DNA of 64,000 nucleotides from Gammaproteobacteria bacterium (GTDB lineage: Bacteria > Pseudomonadota > Gammaproteobacteria > Competibacterales > Competibacteraceae), in contig JACKNE010000008.1 of assembly GCA_024235035.1 (NCBI GenBank), forward strand, positions 62,001 to 126,000, read 5' to 3'. The translations under genes and the position numbers were made by a program. The notes under the pieces were generated by a model that saw nothing but the letters and a program-made list of their open reading frames with translations, did not search any database and was not told the origin of the DNA. Positions 18,873-28,662 of the stretch are shown here, one piece after another; position 1 is the stretch's first letter, and the number at the start of each line of letters is the position of its first letter.

Positions 18873-18885
18873 GTCCGACAGACTC
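18873..18885. repeat. Terminal inverted repeat of the IS, right end
   Basis: GTCCGACAGACTC, the perfect complement of the left end repeat at 17313-17325. CTAG follows at 18886-18889. Confidence 0.9.
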
Positions 18886-20536
18886 CTAGGATGTGTAACG
18901 GCTCCATCTGCTCGTTGACCACCACCGCCAAGGGAATATAGTCACCGGCCAGTGATTGCAGAAAGCGTTCGAGCATCTGGTCGTCGTCATGGCCACGCCA
19001 GGATGCGCTGGCGGGACGAGCACGATTTTTCCAAGGCAGGACTTCAGGAACCCCAGAAAATTCGGAATGGTTGCTCATCGGACGCCGCTTACCTTTAGCG
19101 GCGTAGATGCGAAATTTTTGATTGAGCGGATCGAAGAAATCCGCTAGATCACCCGTGGTTTCGCTGCTGCCCAACAATAAGATCCCTTGGGGATTCAGAG
19201 AAAAATTCATCAATTCTAATGCCTTACGCTGCAATACCGGTTGCAGGTAAATCAACAGGTTGCGGCAACTGACCAGTTCGATATTGGTGAAAGGCGGGTC
19301 CTTGATCAAATTGTGCTGGGCAAATACCACCATCTCTCGGATGGAGCGATCGATCCGGTAATGTTCTTCCTTGCGCTGAAAGTATTTGGCCAATAATCCA
19401 GGTGGCAAATCGACCGCGATGCTTTCGGGGTAAAGACCGCTACTAGCGCGCACGATGGCGTTACGGTCGATGTCAGTGGCAAAAATCTTGACATCGATCC
19501 GCTTACCCATCTGTTCCAGAATTTCGCGACTCAATATGGCTAATGAATAAGCCTCCTCGCCAGTCGAGCAGCCCGCGATCCAGAAACGCGCCTCACGGTT
19601 TTGTAAACGAGCGAACAATTGAGGCAGATGATGGGTTTCGAGGTCCTCGAATACTTCCCGGTCGCGGAAGAAACTGGTGACGCCGATCAGCAATTCACGA
19701 TAGAGCGCCAGCACTTCACTGGAGTAACTCTCCATCAACCTCACATAATCGCGCAGGTCATTGACCTGATTGACCGTCATGCGCCGTTCGATGCGCCGGA
19801 CCACAGTGCTGGGCTTGTAGAAGGCGAAATCGACCCGGGTCCGCTCACGCAACAAGGCAAAGATTCGGGCCATGCCATCTTCGTCCGACAACAAAACCGG
19901 CGGGCGATCGGTCTTAAGGGCGTAGGGATGGCGAATGAACGATAGCAGCTTGGCTGGCATCTCCTCGGGCGGCAGGATGAAATCGGCTAAGCCAGTGGAA
20001 ATGGCCGCGCGCGGCATCCCATCAAACTTGGCCGATTCCTCGCTCTGCACCATGATCATCCCGCCAGCCTCCTTGATGGCCCGGATACCGCGCACCCCGT
20101 CACTGCCAGTGCCCGACAGAATGACACCGATGGCTTTCTCCGTCTGGTCATCGGCCAATGAATGGAGAAATACATCGATAGGCAGATTCAATCCTCGTGA
20201 GTGATCGGATTCACTCAGCAACAGTTTGCCGTGAAAAATCGACAGGTTCTTCTTGGGCGGGATGAGATACACCACATTGGCCTCGACCCGCATGCCTTCT
20301 TCAGCGCGTCGAACGGTCATCGCAGTGCGCTTGGACAGCAACTCGACCATCATGCTTTTGTAATTCGGCGACAGATGTTGGATGACGATGAAGGCCATAT
20401 TGCTGTTGGCGGCCATGTGCGTGAAGAACGACTCCAGCGCCTCCAAGCCACCCGCCGAAGCGCCGACGCCGACATAAAACAGAGGCTCGCTGCTATCCGG
20501 AAGTTTTTCTTGGGAATTAATATCTTGATCTTGCAT
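18886..20536 (-). pseudogene. 5' part of the CheB-CheR-PAS hybrid gene, truncated by an IS element
   Basis: About 550 residues before the insertion; the frame runs 17 bases into the IS and stops (ending GVCRT). The first domain is a CheB-type methylesterase (VGVGASAGGLEALESFF with the catalytic serine, QHLSPNYKSMM with the histidine, GTGSDGVRGIRAIKEAGGM with the aspartate). Next is a CheR methyltransferase (RERTRVDFAFYKPSTVVRRIERRM; WIAGCSTGEEAYSLAI, the SAM-binding motif; NLIKDPPFTNIELVSCRNLLIYL). The rejoined gene would encode about 1,174 residues. CheB and CheR domains could still work in the truncated product, but the PAS sensory part is lost. No other chemotaxis gene is nearby. Confidence 0.88.
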
Positions 20537-20660
20537 CGTAGCGCATACTCAGGTCGATTCAAACCGCTTTCCAGCCCTGATCCCCTAAACGAGACAGGCG
20601 ACTGCAGAGTCGCCCGTCCCAAGCGAGGAGATCAGTCCACAGACAGAACCCCATCACTCC

Positions 20661-20684
20661 TCACCTCTCTCCCGGAAGGAGAGA
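20661..20684 (-). terminator. GC-rich hairpin repeat downstream of pgk
   Basis: CCTCTCTCCCGGAAGGAGAGAGG forms a near-perfect stem with a short loop, about 20 bp beyond the pgk stop on the minus strand. It is the same kind of repeat as those at 5187-5216 and 33532-33556. It likely ends or stabilises the pgk transcript. Confidence 0.55.
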
Positions 20685-20702
20685 GGAATTGAAACACCTT
20701 CC

Positions 20703-21884
20703 TCAATCGTTCGCCCGCGACTCGAGCATAGCGACGGCGGGCAACACCTTGCCTTCCAGGAATTCCAGGAACGCGCCGCCAGCGGTGGAAATGTAGGACA
20801 CCTTGTCATAGATGTCGTACTTCTGGATCGCGGCGATAGTGTCACCGCCACCGGCCAAGGTAAACGCCTTGGTGTTGGCGATCGCCATGGCGATGGTCTT
20901 GGTGCCCTCACCGAACTGGTCAAACTCGAACACGCCGACCGGACCGTTCCACACCACGGTGCCTGCCTGCATGATGATGTCGGCCAGTTCCTGGGCGCTC
21001 TTCGGACCGATATCGAAGATCATGTCGTCGTCGGCGACCGCGTCGGCGCCCTTCTGCACCGCCGGCTCGGCGGCGTCGAACTGCTTGCCGCAAACCACAT
21101 CGACGGCGATGGGGATGTTCGCACCCCGCGCTTTCATCTTCTCCAGCAAGGTCTGAGCGGTCGGCACCAGGTCACCCTCGCATAAGGACTTACCGACGTT
21201 CTTGCCAACCGCCTTGAGGAAGGTATTGGCGATGCCACCGCCGACCACCAGTTGATCAACCTTTTCGGACAGGCTCTCCAGTACCGTCAGCTTGGTCGAG
21301 ACCTTGGAACCGCCGACGATGGCGACCATGGGCCGGGCCGGGGTCGCCAGGGCTTTGGTCAATGCTTCCAATTCTTCGGTCAAAAGGATACCGGCGCAAG
21401 CCACGGGAGCGAACTTGGCGACACCATGGGTCGAAGCCTCGGCGCGATGGGCGGTGCCAAAAGCATCCATGACAAAGATGTCGCACAAAGCCGCATATTT
21501 CTTCGCGGTTTCCTCGACGTTCTTCTTCTCGCCCTTGTTGACGCGACAATTTTCCAACAACACCACTTCACCGTCACTCACCTCGAAACCACCGTTGACC
21601 CAATCACGGATCACCTGCACCGGTTTGCCCAGTTTGGCCGACATCACATCGGCAACCGGCTGAAGCGAGTCTTCTTCGTTGAATTGGCCTTCAGTCGGAC
21701 GCCCCAAGTGAGAAGTCACCATCACCTTGGCTCCGGCCTTCATCGCGAATTCGATGGTGGGCATCGAGGCGGTGATACGGGCATCGGAAGTCACCTTACC
21801 ATTTTTGACCGGCACATTGAGATCAGCACGGATAAACACCCGCTTGCCGGCGACATCGAGATCAGTCAGACGCTTGAAATTCAT
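20703..21884 (-). CDS. pgk: Phosphoglycerate kinase
   Basis: 393 residues from the ATG at 21882-21884, which has AGGAAGG about 6 bases upstream; an in-frame TTG upstream is less likely. Motifs: FIRADLNVPVKNGKV near the start (substrate arginine), SHLGRPTEG, DAFGTAHRAEAS, the hinge and the ATP-site GGGDTIAAIQKYD, and STAGGAFLEFLEGKVLP at the C-terminus. It catalyses 1,3-bisphosphoglycerate + ADP to 3-phosphoglycerate + ATP, or the reverse in the Calvin cycle. It is the last gene of a tkt-gap-pgk set. Confidence 0.97.
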   Translation of the reverse strand: MNFKRLTDLDVAGKRVFIRADLNVPVKNGKVTSDARITASMPTIEFAMKAGAKVMVTSHLGRPTEGQFNEEDSLQPVADVMSAKLGKPVQVIRDWVNGGFEVSDGEVVLLENCRVNKGEKKNVEETAKKYAALCDIFVMDAFGTAHRAEASTHGVAKFAPVACAGILLTEELEALTKALATPARPMVAIVGGSKVSTKLTVLESLSEKVDQLVVGGGIANTFLKAVGKNVGKSLCEGDLVPTAQTLLEKMKARGANIPIAVDVVCGKQFDAAEPAVQKGADAVADDDMIFDIGPKSAQELADIIMQAGTVVWNGPVGVFEFDQFGEGTKTIAMAIANTKAFTLAGGGDTIAAIQKYDIYDKVSYISTAGGAFLEFLEGKVLPAVAMLESRAND

Positions 21885-21900
21885 GTTTACCTTCCTCTCC

Positions 21901-21949
21901 AAGAAAAACCCCCGTCCGCCCTAGCGCAGAGCGCAAGGCGACGGGGGTA
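21901..21949 (-). terminator. Rho-independent terminator of gap
   Basis: On the minus strand a long GC-rich stem (ACCCCCGTCGCC...GGACGGGGGT) is followed by TTTTTCTT. It lies about 45 bases beyond the gap stop and just before pgk, so gap and pgk are partly uncoupled. Confidence 0.75.
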
Positions 21950-21993
21950 TAGGGTTTCAGCTCAGAAACGAACCGCCACGCTGTGGCGACCGC

Positions 21994-22992
21994 TTACTTG
22001 GCCATGACGCGGACCATTTCCAGGACCTTGCAGGAATAACCCCATTCGTTGTCATACCAGGTCACGACCTTGACGAAGGTGTCATCCAGGGCAATGCCGG
22101 CATCGGCGTCGAAGGTCGAAGTGCAGCTTTCGCCACGGAAGTCGGTGGCAACCACCTTATCTTCGGTATAGCCCAGAACGCCCTTCATGGCGCCTTCCGA
22201 GGCTGCCTTCATCGCGGCGCAGATATCCTTGTAACTGGCTGGCTTGTTCAGCTCGACCGTCAGGTCTACGACCGATACGTCGGAAGTAGGGACACGGAAG
22301 GCCATGCCGGTGAGTTTCTTGTTCAGCTCAGGAATGACCTTGCCCACGGCCTTGGCGGCGCCAGTCGACGAAGGGATGATGTTTTCCAGGATACCCCGAC
22401 CACCGCGCCAATCCTTGTTGGAGGGACCGTCAACGGTCTTCTGGGTGGCGGTGGCGGCATGCACGGTGGTCATCAACCCACGCTTGATACCCCAGGTATC
22501 GTTCAATACCTTGGCGACCGGAGCGAGACAATTGGTGGTGCAAGACGCATTGGAGATGATAGCCTGGCCAGCGTACTGATCATGATTCACACCGTAGACG
22601 AACATCGGGGTGTCATCTTTGCTGGGCGCACTCTGAATAACCTTCTTGGCGCCAGCCGTGATGTGCTTCTGACAGGTTTCCCCAGTCAGGAACAGACCGG
22701 TAGACTCGACGACGATGTCAGCGCCCACTTCGTTCCACTTCAGCTCGGCGGGATCCTTGACCGCAGTCAGACGGATCTTCTTGCCGTTAACCACCAAGGT
22801 GTTGCCATCGACAGAGACCTCACCCTTGAAGCGACCATGCACGGAATCGTACTGGAGCATATAGGCCAGATAGTCCGGCTCAAGCAGATCATTGATGCCG
22901 ACGACCTCAATGTCCGAGAAATCCTTCACCGCAGCGCGAAACACCATACGGCCAATACGGCCAAACCCATTGATGCCAACTTTAATGGCCAT
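21994..22992 (-). CDS. gap: Type I glyceraldehyde-3-phosphate dehydrogenase
   Basis: 332 residues from the ATG at 22990-22992, chosen because GGAGGA lies 4-5 bases upstream and the family's MAIKVGINGFGRIGR start follows. Features: Rossmann motif GINGFGRIGRMVF, the active-site SNASCTTNCLAPVAKVL with the catalytic cysteine, HAATATQKTVDGPSNKDWRGGR, and the ending VTWYDNEWGYSCKVLEMV. It interconverts glyceraldehyde-3-phosphate and 1,3-bisphosphoglycerate with NAD(P). It lies between tkt and pgk. Confidence 0.97.
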   Translation of the reverse strand: MAIKVGINGFGRIGRMVFRAAVKDFSDIEVVGINDLLEPDYLAYMLQYDSVHGRFKGEVSVDGNTLVVNGKKIRLTAVKDPAELKWNEVGADIVVESTGLFLTGETCQKHITAGAKKVIQSAPSKDDTPMFVYGVNHDQYAGQAIISNASCTTNCLAPVAKVLNDTWGIKRGLMTTVHAATATQKTVDGPSNKDWRGGRGILENIIPSSTGAAKAVGKVIPELNKKLTGMAFRVPTSDVSVVDLTVELNKPASYKDICAAMKAASEGAMKGVLGYTEDKVVATDFRGESCTSTFDADAGIALDDTFVKVVTWYDNEWGYSCKVLEMVRVMAK

Positions 22993-23093
22993 GCTTTCCT
23001 CCAACAGAGTGGTTTTCATCAAAAGACGGGCAGGCGTCGTTGCCCACCCAACACGATCAAGTGTAGATCGAATTCATTAAAAAACAGCATTCG

Positions 23094-25190
23094 CTAGAAT
23101 AGCGCTTCCACAGCGGCGGCGACCCGTTCGGCCGTGAAACCGAAATGCTGGAAAATGATTTCCGGTGACCCCGATTCGCCAAAGCGGTCGATACCGATCA
23201 CCGTACCTTGCGGACCTGCGTACTTGTACCAGGGAGCAGTGACGCCCGCCTCGACCACCACACGCCGGGTGACGGTCGCCGGCAACACCGATTCGCGCCA
23301 AGCGGCATCCTGGGCGTCGAATACATCCACGGATGGCATGGAAACGACACGCACCCGGCGGCCTTGGCCGTTCAAGCGCTTGGCCGCTTCAACAGCCAGT
23401 TGAACCTCAGAGCCGGTGGCGATGAGAATCGCCTCTGGGTCGTTCCCGCAGTCCAGCAGCACGTAGCCGCCTCGGGCGATAGCGCGCACCTGCTCCGGAG
23501 TGCGCTCCTGATGTGGTAGTTTCTGGCGGGTGAAAATCAGGGCGGTCGGGCCGTTGGTGCGCTCCAGCGCTGCTTTCCAGGCTACCGCGGTTTCCGTGGT
23601 ATCGCAGGTCCGCCACACGGACAGATCGGGGATGATGCGCAGGCCGGCGACGTGTTCGACCGGTTGGTGGGTGGGACCGTCACCGCCAACCCCGATCGAG
23701 TCATGGGTCAGGACGAAGACACAGCGCAGCTTCATCAACGCCGACATGCGGATGGCGCTACGCCCATAATCGGCGAACATCAGAAAGGTGCCGCCAAAAG
23801 GCACATAACCGCCATGTAGCGCCAGACCGTTCATGATCGCGTACATTGCGAATTCGCGAGCGCCGTAATAGATCAGGTTACCGTCGGGATGCTCGAAATC
23901 CACCGGTCGGCAACCGATCCAGGGGATTCCTGTGGACTCGGTGAGATCGGCGGAGCCGCCGACCAGGCTGGGGAAATGCGGATTGTACGCTTCGAGCGCG
24001 CGCTGAGAGGCCACCCGAGTGGCGATATCCTCACATCGCTCCTGAGTGGCGTGAATGAAGCTCCAGGCCAATGCCTGCCAATCCGGAGGAAAGCCGCAAG
24101 CCAGGCGGCGATCGAGTTCTGCTGCGGCCTCCGGGTACTCGGCCCGGTAGCTAGTGAACAGCTCGTTCCATGCGCCTTCCCAGTCGGCGCCCTTGGCGCG
24201 GGCGTCGAAGGCGCGGTAGTACTCGGAAGGAATGTCAAATGGTTCGTGACGCCAGCCGATATTCTCACGGGTCGCGGCCACCTCGGCAGCACCCAATGGC
24301 GCCCCGTGCGATTTTTCGCTACCGCCCTTGTTGGGCGATCCCCAGGCGATGGTGGTCTTGCAGCAAATCAGCGTAGGACTGCCGGCAAAGGCGCGCGCCT
24401 GCTTGATGGCCCAGTGGACCGCATCGGCATCGTGGCCATCCACGTTGGGAATGACATGCCAACCGAAACCTTCGAAGCGTTTGGCGACATTCTCACTGAA
24501 CCAGCCGCTGACCGGGCCATCGATGGAGATATCGTTGCTGTCGTAGAGGCAAATCAGCTTACCCAGCCCCCAGGTGCCCGCCAATGAGCAGGCCTCGGAA
24601 GAGATGCCTTCCATCAGGCAGCCATCGCCGAGGATGACGTAGGTGTAATGATCGACGATGGGAAAACCGGGACGGTTGAAACGAGTGGCCAGCGCCCGCT
24701 CGGCCAACGCCATGCCGACACCGTTGGCCAGCCCCTGTCCCAGTGGCCCGGTGGTGGTTTCCACCCCTGGAGTTAGGCCATATTCGGGATGACCGGGGGT
24801 TCGCGAACCCAACCGCCGAAAATTGCGTAAATCTTCAATAGTCAGCTCATAACCACTCAGGTGCAACAAGGAATACAGCAGCATCGAACCGTGGCCGTTG
24901 GACAGGATCAGCCGGTCACGATTCAGCCATTTGGGGTTGGCGGGATTGTGGCGCAGGAAATCATTCCACAGGACGGCGCCAAAATCGGCCATACCCATGG
25001 GGGCGCCAGGGTGACCGGATTCTGCCCGCTGCACGGCATCCATGCTCAGGGCGCGGATGGCATTCGCCAATTCCCGGCGTGAGAGGGTCGGGGATTCGAG
25101 GTCGGGGCCGGCGGCGGAGCCGGAAACGACCGGAGTTTCAATCGGGGTGTCCACCAGGGAACGGGCAGCCAGTTCGCTACGCAAGGGCAT
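23094..25190 (-). CDS. tkt: Transketolase
   Basis: 698 residues from the ATG at 25188-25190, with GGAGAGAG upstream. The ThDP-binding region shows HPGAPMGMADFGAVLWNDF at the start and GDGCLMEGISSEA with NDISIDG for the cofactor motif; the pyrimidine-domain segment is THDSIGVGGDGPTHQPVEHVAGLR. It moves two-carbon ketol units between sugar phosphates in the pentose phosphate and Calvin cycles. With gap and pgk it forms a classical cbb/glycolysis group; no RuBisCO or fba is in this window. Confidence 0.97.
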   Translation of the reverse strand: MPLRSELAARSLVDTPIETPVVSGSAAGPDLESPTLSRRELANAIRALSMDAVQRAESGHPGAPMGMADFGAVLWNDFLRHNPANPKWLNRDRLILSNGHGSMLLYSLLHLSGYELTIEDLRNFRRLGSRTPGHPEYGLTPGVETTTGPLGQGLANGVGMALAERALATRFNRPGFPIVDHYTYVILGDGCLMEGISSEACSLAGTWGLGKLICLYDSNDISIDGPVSGWFSENVAKRFEGFGWHVIPNVDGHDADAVHWAIKQARAFAGSPTLICCKTTIAWGSPNKGGSEKSHGAPLGAAEVAATRENIGWRHEPFDIPSEYYRAFDARAKGADWEGAWNELFTSYRAEYPEAAAELDRRLACGFPPDWQALAWSFIHATQERCEDIATRVASQRALEAYNPHFPSLVGGSADLTESTGIPWIGCRPVDFEHPDGNLIYYGAREFAMYAIMNGLALHGGYVPFGGTFLMFADYGRSAIRMSALMKLRCVFVLTHDSIGVGGDGPTHQPVEHVAGLRIIPDLSVWRTCDTTETAVAWKAALERTNGPTALIFTRQKLPHQERTPEQVRAIARGGYVLLDCGNDPEAILIATGSEVQLAVEAAKRLNGQGRRVRVVSMPSVDVFDAQDAAWRESVLPATVTRRVVVEAGVTAPWYKYAGPQGTVIGIDRFGESGSPEIIFQHFGFTAERVAAAVEALF

Positions 25191-25435
25191 CAACTCTCTC
25201 CTACAGCACTACTCTAAAAAACCGGGGAAAACCGGGAGAAATCACGAGGCAATCTTGGAAGATGCACCGCGGTCCGGTTGCGCGCGTCGCTCTTGCTGGG
25301 ACGTTCACCGGAAAGATCACCAAGGATATCCGGTCGCGCCAAACCGCTCCTTTGGGATTCGGTTCGGCCGAAAAATGGCGGCGATTATAGGAAAAACCGG
25401 GGTAAACGCCAATAATTTGTGCGCTACCCTTTTCA

Positions 25436-26611
25436 TCAATCCCGCCGCAGGCTATCGGAAATCGCCACTGGCGTAGGATAGGTGAGCACCAAATAATAGG
25501 TTGAGGCGATGAAAGTCAACAAGGTCGTCGCCTGCACTAAATAAGATGCTTCCCGGCCAATCAACGCATTCTGCTGCGCCAGTACCGCAATCAACAAGGC
25601 AAATTCGCTGACCTGCCCCAGCCGCACGCCCACTTCCATAGCGATGCGCGGTCGTTCTCCGGCCCATTGCAGGAAACCACGAAACACCCAGGGCTTGACC
25701 CCCATCAGCAATAGGCCCAATACCAGGGTCGGCAGGAATACCGCTCCCAGCATTCCCAGATCGAAGCCAGCGCCCAGCGAGAAAAAGAACAACACCAGAA
25801 AGAAATCACGCAGCGGTTTGAGGCTTTCGGCGATGTACAAAGCAATCGGGCTAGTGGCCAGCGCGACCCCACCGATGAAGGCGCCAATGGCATAGGATAG
25901 CCCCAACAACGCGGCCACTTGTGAAATGCATAAACACCAGCCGATAGCGATCAGAAAGATATATTCGCGGATCTTGTCGAATTTCCGGATCAACGGGACC
26001 AGCACATAGCGTGAGGCCAGGTAGGCAAAACCCAGCAACATCGGCAAGGTCACGATCAGCAGGCCCAATCCCTGTAATGAGGAACCACGGCCACCCAACC
26101 CTTCGATCAATAGCAGGATGGCGATAGCCAGCAAATCTTGCAACAACAGAATACTGATAATGATCTCGCCAGTGTGCTGATGGTGCAGGGTGCGGGTTGG
26201 CAACAGTTTGAGGCCGATGATCGTACTGGAGAAGGTCATCGCCGCGCCGATCAACAGACACTCACTGAAGGCATAGCCGAATAGCCAGCCGACCCCGGCG
26301 CCCACCACAGCAAAGACCAGGGACGTGCCAAAGGTAATCAGCGTGGCCTTGCGCAGCATCTGTAATAACCGCTGTGGCGATAAATCCAATCCCAGCAGGA
26401 ATAACAGAAACATAATGCCAATCTGCGCCATCTGCTCGATAGCCGCCGCATTGTCAATCAGCTTGAAGCCATAAGGACCGATAGCGATCCCCAATACGAT
26501 GTAAGCGATGGGCAAGGCTTGGCGAGCGTACAGCGCCAGCGTGGCGAATACCGCCGCGCCGCTGAAAATCAGAAACAGGGAAAAAACCAGTGCATTTTGC
26601 GCGTCGTGCAT
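25436..26611 (-). CDS. KefB-type cation:proton antiporter, membrane domain
   Basis: 391 residues and about a dozen hydrophobic segments. Family features: LPIAYIVLGIAIGPYG, MAQIGIMFLLFLLGLDLSPQRLL, AAMTFSSTIIGLKLLP, EIIISILLLQDLLAIAILL (the ion-binding aspartate), and FFFSLGAGFDLGMLG. It ends soon after the last helix, so it lacks the RCK/TrkA domain of full KefB or KefC. It is a CPA2 protein probably exchanging K+ or Na+ for H+. Its start region is divergent from ubiC, about 160 bp away. Confidence 0.88.
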   Translation of the reverse strand: MHDAQNALVFSLFLIFSGAAVFATLALYARQALPIAYIVLGIAIGPYGFKLIDNAAAIEQMAQIGIMFLLFLLGLDLSPQRLLQMLRKATLITFGTSLVFAVVGAGVGWLFGYAFSECLLIGAAMTFSSTIIGLKLLPTRTLHHQHTGEIIISILLLQDLLAIAILLLIEGLGGRGSSLQGLGLLIVTLPMLLGFAYLASRYVLVPLIRKFDKIREYIFLIAIGWCLCISQVAALLGLSYAIGAFIGGVALATSPIALYIAESLKPLRDFFLVLFFFSLGAGFDLGMLGAVFLPTLVLGLLLMGVKPWVFRGFLQWAGERPRIAMEVGVRLGQVSEFALLIAVLAQQNALIGREASYLVQATTLLTFIASTYYLVLTYPTPVAISDSLRRD

Positions 26612-26770
26612 CGTTGACTCATGGAGCGGATGAAACCACTGACCGCTACTCCCTGCGATCGGATACGGGATACGAGTTGAGATGATGGCTGATAACTATA
26701 ACAGAAAAGGGCATAACGACGAGCCTTAGGCTTACAAGGGTTTCTCGCCAGACCAGGCAACCATGCCATA

Positions 26771-27415
26771 ATGGGTTATTTCGCCATCCTGGCTACTGCT
26801 AGAATAAAACCTTTGAACAGCGCTGATTCTATCCTGATCAACAATCCACCGCACTGGCGCCCTCACCGGTTGTGCTCGGCTCGAGGTCTGCCGGTTGGAC
26901 TGGCTCAATGGCTGTTCGACCCTGGCTCACTGACCCGACGTCTGCGCCAATGCTGCCCAGATCGGTTCCAGGTACGCGTACTCCGGCAGGGCTGGAGCCG
27001 TCCCAGTCGGGATGAAGCACGCGTTTTACGCCTGCGTCTGGATGCGCGAACGTGGACGCGTGAAGTGCAATTACTCTGCGGCGATCAAGCTTGGGTCTTT
27101 GCCCGGACGCTGATCCCATCCGCCACCTTGCGTAGCCGTGGTCGCCGGCTCACTCAACTCGGCAGTCGCCCTTTGGGTGAAGTCCTGTTCTCCGACCCCG
27201 ACATGCAACGCGGTCCGATGGAAATTGCCCGCATCGTCACCGGCCAACGACTGCATCAACGTGCTTTTGTCGGTTTTGTCGCACCTCCGGAAACGATCTG
27301 GGGACGGCGCTCGGTGTTTCGTATCGATGGCCAGCCACTGCTGGTCTGTGAAATTTTCCTGCCCAATTTACCGGCATCTCCTGCTGCTCGGATCCGTCCT
27401 CACCATGAACATTGA
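26771..27415 (+). CDS. ubiC: Chorismate pyruvate-lyase (ubiquinone synthesis)
   Basis: 214 residues at most; the true start may be further in (for example the TTG at 26813), since UbiC proteins are usually 165-200 residues. Features: QWLFDPGSLTRRLRQ, a basic stretch FQVRVLRQGWSRPS, RTLIPSATLRSRGRRLTQLGSRPLGEVLF, and ETIWGRRSVFRIDGQPLLVCEIFLPNLP, all typical of UbiC. It converts chorismate to 4-hydroxybenzoate and pyruvate, the first committed step in ubiquinone synthesis. It overlaps the start of ubiA by 11 bases, so the two are coupled. Confidence 0.88.
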   Translation: MGYFAILATARIKPLNSADSILINNPPHWRPHRLCSARGLPVGLAQWLFDPGSLTRRLRQCCPDRFQVRVLRQGWSRPSRDEARVLRLRLDARTWTREVQLLCGDQAWVFARTLIPSATLRSRGRRLTQLGSRPLGEVLFSDPDMQRGPMEIARIVTGQRLHQRAFVGFVAPPETIWGRRSVFRIDGQPLLVCEIFLPNLPASPAARIRPHHEH

Positions 27416-28286
27416 CCATTTTGAAGATCGCTTGCGCGAATATGTGTTATTGATGCGTCTGCATCGCCCCATTGGCATCTATCTGTTGTTATGGCCAACC
27501 CTGTGGGCGCTATGGCTGGCAGGCAACGGTCAGCCCTCGACAGGCGTGGTGCTGGTTTTCGTGCTAGGTGTGATATTGATGCGTTCAGCCGGCTGTGTGC
27601 TCAACGATATCGTTGACCGTGATTTCGATCCGCATGTCGCCCGCACTCACGACCGACCACTGGCGGCTGGACGAGTCACGCTGAATGAGGCCATCGCCTT
27701 GGCGACAACCTTGCTCCTGCTGGCTTTCGTCCTGGTGCTGACTCAGAACGCCTTGACCATCCAGTTATCTTTCATCGGCTTAGCGTTGGCGATTAGCTAT
27801 CCGTTCATGAAGCGATTGCACCCGCTACCCCAGATTCACTTAGGCGCCGCCTTCGGCTGGGCCATTCCGATGGCCTACGCAGCCGTCACCAATGAACTGC
27901 CGTTGATCGCCTGGCTGCTGTTTTTTGCCAATGTGCTGTGGTCGGTGATTTACGATACTCAATACGCCATGGTGGACCGGGAAGATGATCTCAAGATCGG
28001 TGTGAAATCCGCAGCTATTTTATTCGGCGCGCGAGACAGGCAGATCATCGGCTACCTACAATGGGTGCTGCTGGTGCTGCTGGTGCTGATCGGCCTGCTG
28101 GGCAGTCGCGGTGGTGCTTATTACCTCGGGCTGTTCATCGCAGCTTGGCTGGCGCTCTATCAGCAATACCTGATTCGCCACCGCATACCGGAAGAATGTT
28201 TCAAGGCCTTTCTCAACAATCATGCTTTCGGGTTGGTGATCTTCTGTGGATTATTAGTGGATTTTCTGCCAGCGACACCTACCTGA
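27405..28286 (+). CDS. ubiA: 4-hydroxybenzoate octaprenyltransferase
   Basis: 293 residues from the ATG at 27405-27407; the open frame is longer but the family start fits here. It is polytopic, with the two aspartate-rich motifs of UbiA prenyltransferases: VLNDIVDRDFDPHVART and SVIYDTQYAMVDREDDLKIGVKS. It attaches the prenyl chain to 4-hydroxybenzoate, the product of UbiC encoded just upstream. The pair shows that the organism makes ubiquinone. Confidence 0.95.
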   Translation: MNIDHFEDRLREYVLLMRLHRPIGIYLLLWPTLWALWLAGNGQPSTGVVLVFVLGVILMRSAGCVLNDIVDRDFDPHVARTHDRPLAAGRVTLNEAIALATTLLLLAFVLVLTQNALTIQLSFIGLALAISYPFMKRLHPLPQIHLGAAFGWAIPMAYAAVTNELPLIAWLLFFANVLWSVIYDTQYAMVDREDDLKIGVKSAAILFGARDRQIIGYLQWVLLVLLVLIGLLGSRGGAYYLGLFIAAWLALYQQYLIRHRIPEECFKAFLNNHAFGLVIFCGLLVDFLPATPT

Positions 28287-28311
28287 GCCAAGCCTTCACA
28301 GGAGAAAAAAC

Positions 28312-28635
28312 ATGCTCATTGTCCATGTTTTCGTCCAGGTTAAACCGGACTGCGTTGACGCCTTCAAAGCGGCCTCATTTGAAAACGCACGCCATAGCGT
28401 TCAGGAATCGGGCATCGCGCGTTTCGATGTGATTCAGCAGACGGATGACCCGACCCGCTTTGTGCTGATCGAGATTTACCGCACCGCCGAAGCGCCTGCT
28501 CAGCATAAGGAAACCGCTCATTACATTGCTTGGCGCGATACCGTGGCCGACATGATGGCGGAACCTCGGAACAGCGTGAAATACGCCAACTTATTCCCGG
28601 AAGATGCCGGTTGGAACTACCCAGCGCAGGATTGA
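28312..28635 (+). CDS. YgiN/ABM-type antibiotic-biosynthesis-monooxygenase family protein
   Basis: 107 residues with AGGAG 7 bases before the ATG. The whole length matches the ABM fold: LIVHVFVQVKPDCVDAFKAA, then ESGIARFDVIQQTDDPTRFVLIEIYRT, and HKETAHYIAWRDTVADMM. Such small dimeric ferredoxin-like proteins include quinol monooxygenases (YgiN) and LsrG-type isomerases. Its location between ubiA and a hydrolase makes quinone chemistry tempting, but this is inference. Confidence 0.85.
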   Translation: MLIVHVFVQVKPDCVDAFKAASFENARHSVQESGIARFDVIQQTDDPTRFVLIEIYRTAEAPAQHKETAHYIAWRDTVADMMAEPRNSVKYANLFPEDAGWNYPAQD

Positions 28636-28662
28636 AGAGTCCGCAATTAGGGATTGAAAATC

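Larger units (their letters stand above)
17313..18885. mobile_element. IS1182-type insertion sequence, 1,573 bp
   Basis: Bounded by inverted repeats GAGTCTGTCGGAC at 17313-17325 and its complement GTCCGACAGACTC at 18873-18885, with CTAG duplicated outside. It carries one intact transposase gene on the minus strand (17439-18809). It interrupts a CheB-CheR-PAS gene, and the host frame is restored precisely when it is removed, so the insertion looks recent or at least undecayed. Confidence 0.92.
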
